From the NCBI GenBank assembly GCA_946902875.1, contig OX336336.1, positions 914,045 to 978,044 of the forward strand: a stretch of DNA of 64,000 nucleotides, written 5' to 3'. The notes beneath the pieces were generated by a model. That model made no database searches. It was given only the letters and a program-made list of their open reading frames with translations, and was not told where the DNA came from. Shown here one piece after another: positions 53,899-62,512 of the stretch. The stretch is from Nematopogon swammerdamellus. Lineage: Eukaryota; Arthropoda; Insecta; Lepidoptera; Adelidae. Within the stretch, counting starts at the first letter, position 1. Each line of letters opens with the position of its first letter. A program made the translations under genes and the position numbers.

Positions 53899-54937
53899 AG
53901 GAGACGGGGATGTTTGGGCCCGATGGTAATAAAATGAGGTATGGTTAAAAATAATGGTTATATTTTTCTTTATTAAACTGTAAAATATCAACCCAATACT
54001 TTATCTAGAAAAAGAGAAATCTTAAAAAAAGTGTTAAGAAAAACGATTACGATTAAACTAAATATATATTAATGTAGATACATGATTTTAAACATTTAAA
54101 AATAAAAACGCTAGCACCAAATGAATAACTCAATTAAAGTAATTAAATCCATTACAAATGGATTTGCAGTGGAAACCCTTGGCGTGTGGTCACCGGACGC
54201 ACGGGCTTTTGCCGAAACCATCGGGAAATTGCTAGTGGATAAGTCCGGTGACGTGCGTGCCAAGGCTTACTTCATACGCCGCATAAGCCTAGAAATTCAA
54301 AGCGGGAACGCTATTAGCGTCCTAGGGACTATGGCTGCCTCGGCTGAACTAGAAGAAATTTTTTTATTTATAGGTTCTCCTTAATTTTTCTTTTGTTAGA
54401 TAGGTAAGTTATGTTTTAGGTTAGTTTTAGTTATTTGTTTTAGATTTTTATTAATTGTTTTGATTACTTAATTCCTAGATTAAATAAAGTAATTACAAAT
54501 TAACATTTTACTATTTAAAAAAATGAAACATTCACAATAATAAAAGGACTATATATAGTCTGTGATAAAAGGAAACAATTTATAAAGAAGAAGAGCTGTC
54601 ATAGCTGTCAGTTGTATTTTCATTTAATAACATTTACAAAACATAAATAACTAGAATTCTGAAAAAGTTTCGATATTATATTGCATTATTTTATTATTTT
54701 GAAGCAAACATACACAGAAGATCTATAGAAGTGAATTTTGAGTGGGTAGTAAACGGTGGGTCTGGTTGCTGCGCCTATGTTATGTCTATAATAGTTAAAC
54801 TAAATCAATAAAAACTCAGATTGGCAAAATCTGTTGAAATTTCAGTGAAGATTTAATAATATTTAGGCTATTAATTGACACCATTTTCATCTTTTTACAA
54901 TCGGGCCCAAGATTGTATGAAAGCGTATCCGTCTCCT
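53899..54937. mobile_element. TIR element in the transposase gene, containing a LINE tail
   Basis: The inverted ends are AGGAGACGGGGATG..TTTGGGCCCGAT at 53899 and AGGAGACGGATACGCTTTCA.. CTTGGGCCCGAT on the complement from 54937. After GGGCCCGAT the similarity goes on as TGGTAATAAAATGA / TTGTAAAAAGATGA. It separates two pieces of the transposase that are adjacent in relatives. No target duplication is clear. Its only coding content is the LINE remnant at 54121. Confidence 0.65.
54118..54530 (+). mobile_element. LINE 'L3 family' 3' end: 87-codon tail and 3' UTR
   Basis: The frame 54121-54384 encodes NGFAVETLGVWSPDARAF, SGDVRAKAYFIRRISLEIQS and GNAISVLGTM, the C-terminal end of a non-LTR polyprotein type I recall by the VETLG-W and RISxxIQxGN motifs. 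It is the same kind of ending as 8575-8698. An AT-rich UTR follows to about 54530 (AATAAAG at 54482). Opposite in strand to the surrounding transposase. Confidence 0.75.
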
Positions 54938-55593
54938 TTCTGAGCACGTGATTACGGCATTCAATCTTTTCGACCGTGCACCCATGGTAAGGTTTTGCTT
55001 GTAAAATTTTAGAATATGTGCTGGAGTCACCATCGGAAATTAATTTAGCATAAACAAGGCCGTATCTTCCGACGATTTAAATTCTTCCAAAATAATTTCA
55101 CACTCCATGCCTGTAGAAGGCCCATTATAATTTTTGAAACATTTGTGGTTATTTCGTTCGACTTTATTTTTTTCTGCCCGGCTACAAACGATACAAAACT
55201 TATTTTTCACGCCCATAACACCACCTCTCTAAATCTTTTGCCAGCTATAGCCGCAGCTCCCGATAAGGCGGAATAATTTTGTTTGTAAGATCTCTTTGAC
55301 CAACACCCGTCCGCAATAACTTCAATTATTGCGTTGCCGAATTTATCAACACGACCTTCTTTTAAAGCAGCATCGCGTTCTCTTTTTGCAGCCTTTTCCA
55401 TTTCTTCGGCAGCCGTTTCATGCCATTTTAAACAAATATCATTGTGCATTTTCGAATAAAATGGATTCGTCATGAAGGGGACATTGAGTGCTGCCATAAG
55501 TTCTTCTAATTGCGAAAAACCACATCCTATTGCAATTGCACCCGCAACAGCGGACCTGTTTACGTCTACCGGATTTTCTGTATTTTTTCTCAT
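54938..55593 (-). pseudogene. Mutator-like transposase piece (2 of 4), DGD region, two frameshifts
   Basis: The minus strand from ATG at 55593 reads PVDVNRSAVAGAIAIGCGFS, QLEELMAALNVPFM, EVIADGCWSKRSYKQNYSAL and SGAAAIAGKRF. The frame then shifts near 55215 to NKFCIVCSRAEKNKVE and NNHKCFKNYNGPSTGMECEI (C-x2-C ... H-x-C, a zinc-binding pattern). It shifts again near 55050 to LISDGDSSTYSKI (catalytic-type DGD) and IECRNHVLR. The motif order and spacing match the arthropod Mutator-like domain family as I remember it. Confidence 0.8.
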
Positions 55594-55597
55594 TACT

Positions 55598-57028
55598 AAA
55601 CGGTTTTATTTAGCTTGACTCCGTATATTTGTTTCTATCTTTGTTTCAAATCTTGCGACAACTTTTTCAACTACTTCTACTGAACCGATTTTTATGAAAC
55701 TTTGCACACGCATTGAGTTCTCGTGACAATACAATATTATGATAATTTCAACTTGGTAACGAGGGTCTGATGATGGAGTCAGGAGGTGGACAGTGCAACT
55801 CTTCAACCGTTACTAGTAACCCCCTCGAGTTTGGGCTCATTTGGTTGGTTTGGACGAGTGTCTCATACTTCTACCAATACACTTGGTGACGAGGGTCTGA
55901 TGATGGAGTCAGGAGGTATACAGTGGAACTCTTCAACCACTTGGTGACGAGGGTCTGATGATGGAGTCAGGAGGTATACAGTGGAACTCTTCAACCGTTA
56001 CTAGTAACCCCCTCGAGTTTGGGCTCATTTGGTTTGTTTGGACGAGTGTCCCATACTTCTACCAATATACTTGGTGACGAAGATCTGATTATAGATGCAG
56101 GAGGTGAACTGTTGAACTTAAATAAAACAAAAATAATGATCAGGATATTTCTTTGAATCCACCCAAGTTAAGGTTTCTGTATTGTGCCGAGAACTGTGTG
56201 GCGTTAGGGTGGCTAAAAATGATACGTCGTTAGCGATACACCACCCAACTCAACGTTTGAAACGTGCCGAGGACTGTGTGGCATTAGGGTGGATAAAAAT
56301 GATATGTCGTTAGCGTTTCAACCTCAAGGCTGGGCACACCTTGTTGTATGAGAGCCTTGCCCCTCTACATGGACCTCTGGGGGGTCTACTGTTATTGTTC
56401 CATTACTCGTGGGAACAACATGAAAGAAAAAAATTATAAAAAAATCAAACTAAAAACGAGTAAATAAAAAAATTGGTAAAACAACTTTTAAGTTAAACGG
56501 TTTTATTAAAAAACAACAGCTGTACAAAAAACAAGAAAAAAAACATCACCTGTACAAAAAGCTAGAAAATAATAAGGACACAAACCTGGGCCTTCTTAAG
56601 ATTTTACGTCTGGGTAAGAAATCGTGCAATACTAGCGTGCTGTCTTCTCATGTCAGATGCCAAAGGGCACTTTGTGTCGCTGCGTCAGCGGAATAAGTAA
56701 TAAATTGAGACTTTTAACAGACTAATATAAAAACGTGGGGCGTATAATATGCGTAATAACATGCGCCCCACGTTTTTATATTAGTCTGTTAAAAGTCTCA
56801 ATTTATTACTTATTCCGCTGACGCAGCGACACAAAGTGCTCTTTGGCATCTGACATGAGAAGACAGCACGCTAGTAATTCACGATTTCTTACCCAGACGT
56901 AAAATCTTAAGAAGGCCCAGGCTTGTGTCCTTATTATTTTCTAGCTTTTTGTACATGTGATGTTTTTTTTTCTAGTTTTTTGTACAGCTGTTGTTTTTAA
57001 TAAAACCGTTTAACTTAAACGTTTTTTT
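55598..57028. mobile_element. Insertion with AAACGGTTTTATT ends splitting the transposase gene
   Basis: CTAAACGGTTTTATTTAGC at 55599 and AATAAAACCGTTTAACTTAA at 56999-57018 are inverted ends. A third, internal copy at 56491 pairs with the right end as part of a large palindrome. The flanking coding sequence shows an imperfect A-rich repeat on both sides, compatible with a target duplication. Interior: tandem repeats at 55747-56105 and 56165-56320, then the palindrome. No coding frame. Confidence 0.6.
55747..56105 (+). repeat. Tandem repeat with ACTTGGTGACGAGGGTCTGA units
   Basis: Units starting ACTTGGTGACGAGGGTCTGA occur at about 55749, 55880, 55939 and 56070. The full unit is about 130 bases, with one 59-base short unit. 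Each contains GATGGAGTCAGGAGGT and CTCTTCAACC. The next stretch 56165-56320 has an 85-base direct duplication (GTGTGGC.TTAGGGTGG). Confidence 0.85.
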
Positions 57029-57031
57029 ACC
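56475..57031. repeat. 557-bp near-perfect palindrome
   Basis: Arms of about 268 bases (56475-56742, 56764-57031) with a 21-base loop. They run through AAGTTAAACGGTTTTATT, ACAGCTGTACAAAAAACAAG, GCTAGAAAATAATAAGGACA and GACGCAGCGACACAAAGTGC. Differences between the arms are scattered single bases and short indels. Confidence 0.92.
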
Positions 57032-57033
57032 TA

Positions 57034-57267
57034 TTTTTTTATGCAAGTATCAACTGTGAATTTTTGATTACACATGTTACAGCCTAATACAATAATTAAA
57101 TTTAGTCCTATTTTTCTTTCCGATATTACGCTCATGGATTGTAACCTACAGTTAGCAAGTGCTTTGTGTCCAGATATGATTTTTAAACAATCAATTAGAT
57201 GTTGTAAATCTACCAATCTCCTGCCTTCAATTATGTAATTTTTTCCCCTGTCACGTCCGGTGATGAC
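57034..57267 (-). pseudogene. Mutator-like transposase, N-terminal piece (1 of 4), after a splice acceptor
   Basis: The minus strand has a pyrimidine-rich TTTTTTACAG acceptor (57268 upward), then ITGRDRGKNYIIEGRRLVDL, LIDCLKIISGHKALANCRLQ, SVISERKIGL and GCNMCNQKFTVDT (C-x2-C). The V-D-L...SExRxGL...CxMC order is that of the N-terminal region of arthropod Mutator-like transposases. It is cut by the insertion at 57028. An upstream first exon is not recognised. Confidence 0.72.
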
Positions 57268-57477
57268 CTGTAAAAAACCAAAACATATAATTATAAATGT
57301 TTTAATAATAAATAATATTTATTTCTACTGAATTAGATCATTTAAAACCCTAGGCTAGGACTGACCGCATTTGTTTATACGTTTTTTACATTACTCTATG
57401 CAATATTGAATTTTTCATAAAAATCAACCTTCTGTCTTTCTTTGGTAATACGTTTTGTAGTTATTTTGCATTCGAAT

Positions 57478-57700
57478 ATTTAGTGGTTATAATCGCTCGT
57501 CGCCTAGAGCTTCGATCTAAAGAGGTGCGGGTTCGAGCTTACGTGTGCAGGGGGACCGCACCGCTTTCTTTCTCTGAGTTTGATAAGTAAGGATAGGGTA
57601 TTGGAAGGAGTTTGATAATTAGTTAAAACTGTAACGAAACTTATGTATGTAAACAAACAATCATGTAGGTAATACCTACTGATTATCAAATAAAATAGTA
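57478..57700 (+). mobile_element. tRNA-derived SINE candidate
   Basis: TAGTGGTTATAATCGCTCGT (A-box-like), a tRNA-sized spacing with AGCTTCGATCTAAAGAGG, then GTGCGGGTTCGAGCTTACG (B-box-like, GGTTCGAGC) at about 57528-57545. A non-tRNA body follows, ending near AATACCTACTGATTATCAAA. Too degenerate for a functional tRNA. Confidence 0.55.
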
Positions 57701-57710
57701 AGGTATAAAA

Positions 57711-58250
57711 TTAAATTACATGTACATTTTTGTGTTCGGCGGTGGTGGTGGCGTTGACAGCGATATTGGAGGTGTCATCGAAGGCGGCGGCGGCGGAGGC
57801 AGCGGGTTCTGAGGTGGTTCTGACCGTGGCAGCAGCAACGGCAGCGGCTCGGCTAACACCGGCGCCGCCGCCGCCGGCGCGGCGGCAGAGGCAGCGAGGT
57901 ATGAGGTGGTTCTGATCTGATCGTGGCAGCAACAGCAGCAGCGGCTCAGCAGATCTCGACACTGGCACCGGCGCGCGGCTTCGCCAACGAAGGTGTTGAT
58001 TGTAGTAGGGAACGCGCCGGGATCGCCGCCGCCGCCGGTGGCCAACTATTCTGTTTCTTGATTTCATTTAGGCGAATTCCTTTATTCCGTAAATATTTCT
58101 TCTTCTCGCGTTTCATCATAATGTTTTTATTTTGTTTCCCCATTTCTAGTTAGGTAGCTGCGGCTGCCGGGAGCCGTGCGGCGCGCAGGCGGGCGTGCGG
58201 TGGTCAGGAGCCGTGCTGCGGCGGGCTGCGTGCGCTCCGCCGCAGCTAAT
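57711..58250. other. GC-rich trinucleotide region, no gene called
   Basis: Rich in GGC/GCC and GCA/CAG triplets. A ~95-base segment is duplicated (GAGGTGGTTCTGA.CGTGGCAGCA at about 57810 and 57903). Open frames exist on both strands but give only poly-Ala/Pro/Ser. It could be part of a host exon; nothing identifies it. Confidence 0.4.
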
Positions 58251-59016
58251 CCACACGACTGCCGTCCTCTCCTCCCCAGTCCCAACACGGAAACAGGACG
58301 CCAATATAGTCATAGTTAGGAGAGAGCGTGACGACGCCAGGTGTGAGCGCGCAAGCTAATGTTGGGCGTGTCTGATCAAATCTACATGAAAACGTTAATT
58401 TTTTTTTTACAAAATCTATTAACTTTACAGAGATATCCATCGACACAAAATTAGATATCGTTCATCCGAACTGGCAAAAAAATTATCATAATGTTTTGGG
58501 GTAAGTTTTGTCGGCAATATAAAAAATAAGAAATAATCGAAGGTTTACAAATTATTTTATTGTGTCGTGTTATTTTATTGTTTCACGTTTTCCATCGTCA
58601 CATCATTTAATGAAGAGTTGTAGATTATATTGTTGAAGTTTACAAATACCTTACTTCAGCGGTTTCGCCAGTAAATTAGATCAAAAACTAGATGTTTCTG
58701 CATTAATATCACCTTAATTAAAAATTCCAGAAAAACTCCTCCTTCGGAACAAGACGACGGTATGCGGCCTCCGTTCCGAAACTTCACCGCGCCGACGAGA
58801 CGCGGGTGTCAGAAGAGGGGTAGGTGTATGGAGGAAGGGGTTAGCGAGTAGAACATCAAGTTATCAAACCGGCTTTATAATGTTGTCAAAATTAATATGA
58901 TAAAAACAAAATTGACTGCAGGCGAGCATTTTGGCCGTTCTTTCTCGCCGTGAATCCTATGGCGTTTCTCGCCGTGCAAGGAAATTGCTAGTTGTTCGTA
59001 ATCCAACCGAGTGAAT
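58251..59016. other. No recognised gene
   Basis: No repeat family or credible frame recognised. Confidence 0.4.
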
Positions 59017-59466
59017 AGCGGCCTTTACACTAAGAGTTCGGACCGCGCGCATTACCACGCGCCTCTCCAAACCGCGCTCTAAACTGTGAGTCTACACGTT
59101 TTTTCCCGCATTCTTCGTTTAGGTTTATTATTTAAAGTGGCTAATAAGCCAGCTAGAGCGATTACGACCTCAGGAGAGTCCGTGTCTACTCAGATCTAAA
59201 GCAAAACTTTTGTAAAACGGGGACACTCCACGCGCCAGTCCGAACCGCGCGCCAAACTCTCAAAATTGGCTTTACACTTGCAGTTCGGCGCGCGCGACGA
59301 ATAAAGGCAGTTCGGAACGCGTTCAAAACTGTTGTACCAAATTGTGCGTATTTTAGCGCTGCGGTTCGGAACGCAGTCCAAAGCATCGAGTTGGAGCGCG
59401 TTCCAGCGCGCGGTTCGGACTGCGTTCCCGGGAGCGCGTTCCGATCTGTCTAGTATAAAGGCTGCT
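59017..59466. mobile_element. MITE with AGCGGCCTTTACACTA ends and AAT duplication
   Basis: The ends AGCGGCCTTTACACTA (59017) and the complement of AGCAGCCTTTATACTA (to 59466) are flanked by AAT (59014-59016, 59467-59469). The interior repeats GTTCGGA(C/A)CGCG-type words many times in both orientations (59037, 59240, 59283, 59311, 59363, 59412). A 3-bp duplication suits the PIF/Harbinger group. Confidence 0.75.
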
Positions 59467-59626
59467 AATGTATTTTATTGTATTGTCTGTATTGCACACG
59501 TAATGTGTAATTTGTGTTATTTTATACAAAATACAATTTAAAAAAATTAATAAATAAAACATGTATTACTGAAAAAAAATACGTTTTCCTTATTTAATAC
59601 TTACATCATTGCCTACTTTTTCTTAA

Positions 59627-60232
59627 TGTGGCGGTGCCGAGAGACCAAAATGGTGCATTAGACAGAGCCAAAAACACCTCTCCTCGCGAAACCACGCTCA
59701 GTTAGGTGCCATGCCAGCAGATTTGCGGACTGTTGCTAGGCTGTCGGGCCTGTTAATACGACGTTTGAAGACACCCAGGTTAAAGGATTTTGGAAACACA
59801 CTCGCCGGAAGACAGTTCCACACCCTAGCGGTGCGACAAAGAAACTATTTAGAGAACCGATGGGTTCTCAAAAGACCAATGTCAACAACAAAAGGGTGCT
59901 GAGTCTCTCTGCGATGAGTCCTGCGGAGATAGGACGGGTGGCAGGGAATAAGGGATGCCAGTTCCACAGAGCAGCGCCCGTGACAGTATCTGTAAAACAG
60001 ACTAAGCGAACCTACAAATCGTCTGTGACTCAGAGACTCTAAACCATATAATGTAAGTTTCGGGTCACCAACAAGACGGATGGCTCGGCGCTCTATCGAA
60101 TCCAAGGACGCAAGCAGATAATGGGGACTACTCACCCAGATGTGACTGCAGTACTCCATCACCGGCCTAATCTGTGTTTTATACAGGAGGAATAGTTGTA
60201 TAACCCGACTCCGCAATTTAGGTATGAAGCTA
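59627..60232 (-). mobile_element. LINE L1-family 3' fragment
   Basis: Minus strand: FLLYKTQIRPVMEYCSHIWV, SLDSIERRAIRLVGDPKL, SLSHRRFVGSLSLFYRY, LASLIPCHPSYLRRTHRRET, then a stop near 59845 where the 7755 copy reads on. The 3' UTR (GGTTTCGCGAGGAGAGGTG) is present, the tail is lost. Confidence 0.85.
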
Positions 60233-61589
60233 TAAGTACATCGGCTGGCCCGGCTTGGCGGGCCAATTCAGTGAAACGTCCCGCGTCAGAAGAGATAAGT
60301 TACGCGATAGACATAGGAGCGTGTTGTATGTGCATATAATTTTATGCAAGCAGCGCTGTGCGAGCTGAATTGCACTTTATTGCGTCCCAGCAAGAGTGGC
60401 TATAACTTTATGTGCCTTTGCAGAGTTATCCTTCTTTACGTAGTACTATTAATGTATTCTGTGCCCATAGGTGGAGATAATATAAATTATGTCTACGGTA
60501 TAACCTAACGTGTATATATATATATATATAAGTGTAAATAAGTGTAAAGAATGAAAGGGAATTAACCGCGAAGTCGAACCAACGCTGCGCTGTTTTATTT
60601 CTTCTGCATTTGATAATTTATGGCTGTACGAATGTAAGCACGAATGTAAGTAAGCGTCGCATTCGCATTCCGCCCCAGATGATATTCCGCGCGCACACTC
60701 AAGAGCGGAAAATTTTTATTTGGAAAGGCGGCATATTATGTATTATGCAGCTATGGCGGTCCACTCACTACCACCAGCCTTGAGCGTTCGCCGGGGGCGG
60801 GGCGGGGCGGGGCGGCTCGACCGACAAAGCTCTGAAGCATCGCACCTCGTAAAGTTTTTATTGCAGATCGGGTGTACGTACTACGGTGTGAACTAGCTAT
60901 AGGTATCTCAGCTTCATATAATATTTACGTATACACAGCTGAGCACACATTCAGCAAGTTGGAGTTCTCGTCTTTGCCGCAACGTTCCATTCGTGACAAA
61001 GATATTGGCGATGTCCAATGTGTTGGAGAATCGTTCAATTCGAAATTCTGTATACAATAAATGTACTAATCGCAAAAATAACGGGAGCGGGGAGACTGAG
61101 GTACGCGCAACGGGAGCGGGTGTGGAGCATAGAAATGCGGGGGGGGGGGGGGGGGGGGGATTCGTAAACAGCTCATCACAATACACACGGATGCTTTTAG
61201 ACGTCCGAGCTGATTTTGCCTTGCAGTAAAGTTTGTACTTGCGCGTTTGTACTTCTAAAAGAAAATGCCACATGTCCAAACATTTTTTAAAACTACGTTA
61301 TAAGTTTACCTTTTCATTTTCGGATTGTATTCTTGCGATAAGTATAAACAGAGGCGCGAGCCCGCATACGAACAAACGAACCGTTATCTACCTAATTATG
61401 TACATAGTCAGGTATGTAGACTATCTCGTCCTACTGCACAGTGAAAGTAAACGCTCGTCACACTGAACATAAAGCGTCACTCACCCACTTTCATTTTTCT
61501 CTAATGGACGTGCAGTGCAGGGCCTACATTAGTAGGTATGTACTATGCTCTCGAGTTAAAACCATCTGAAAAGTTATCGCCCATAAGGT
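60233..61589. other. No recognised gene; (TA)n, GC box run, 21-G run
   Basis: A (TA)n tract at 60511-60530, GGGGCGGGGCGGGGCGGGGC at 60794-60815 and 21 consecutive G at 61139-61159. No credible coding frame. Confidence 0.45.
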
Positions 61590-62190
61590 GTCTAACGACG
61601 CCCATGGACATTCGGTCGTATGCATGGTTGCGAATGTCTAAGGGTTGACCTTTTCAGTGAACCGAAATTAACGATCCACAGAACCGGTAAAATCTGGAAC
61701 GCTCTCCTTGCCTACGTATTTCCCCCCAAGGATAGAGTCTCGGGTCCTTCAAGAGAGGTGTGAATGGGCACCTTTAAAAGAATACACAGCATTGCGTCTT
61801 GCAATCATTGAAGACAACAAGGTTTTCCTAGGCCCAATTGGCGACTTTTTCGAGAACCTTATCTACCCTATCAACCACAGAACGTTGCGCCTTGCCAGGC
61901 TGTGCATCTCTGCTCTTCCAGCCCTTAACATAACCTTCATGCCCCGCGCTGTCATCTGCGTAACTGTGAATGCCCAGGGACAGTAAATCGTTGATTAAGA
62001 TTAAAAATAACGTAGGTGACAGTATAGAGCCCTGCGGGACACCAGGAGATGAAGAACGAGCGACCTGCCAGGAAGCTGGCAATCCAGGCGCAGAGCTTTG
62101 GAGGGATGACATATGACAAAGCTTGCATAGAAGGCCCCGGTGCTAAACGCTGTCAAAGGCTTTGGAAATATCCAACGACTCCCCAAAATT
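61590..62190 (-). mobile_element. LINE 'L2 family' fragment, decayed
   Basis: Minus strand: ESLDISKAFDSV (near 62165), GVPQGSILSPTLFLILIND, HSYADDSAGHEGYV (YADD near 61955), then DRVDKVLEKVANWA. The 3' part (near 61620-61740) keeps only scraps. An internal stop and several shifts. Same family as 36095-37015. Confidence 0.82.
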
Positions 62191-62512
62191 GCTAAGTCTT
62201 TCTGACTCTAAATGTTAGCAGAGAGAGCGTTCCAGAGATTACCTGTTTCCAAATTAATAATTAGTTTTCGTGTAATTAGATCCAGCGAGCGATCCAACAC
62301 AAACAATATATGAAACAGCACAATGCCTCTCAATGATGTCTGATGAAGAAGGGTCGGACTTGGCGCGTGAGGGCGTCTCCCGGCGACTCCTTACTGTACC
62401 CCCTCACTCAAGACTCCCCGCGCACTGTTGTTAGCTTTTTCATTTTATAATATTTGACGCAATATATTTTATTGAATTGATTTATAGATTTTTAATAACA
62501 TATATGATTTAT

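Noticed and set aside
57528..57545. tRNA gene
   Set aside because: The B-box-like GGTTCGAGC is present but the arms do not pair as a cloverleaf by eye, and a SINE-like body follows.
57711..58067. Poly-Ala/Pro proteins on the minus strand
   Set aside because: Two overlapping frames are equally open. The sequence is GGC/GCA triplet-rich with an internal duplication.
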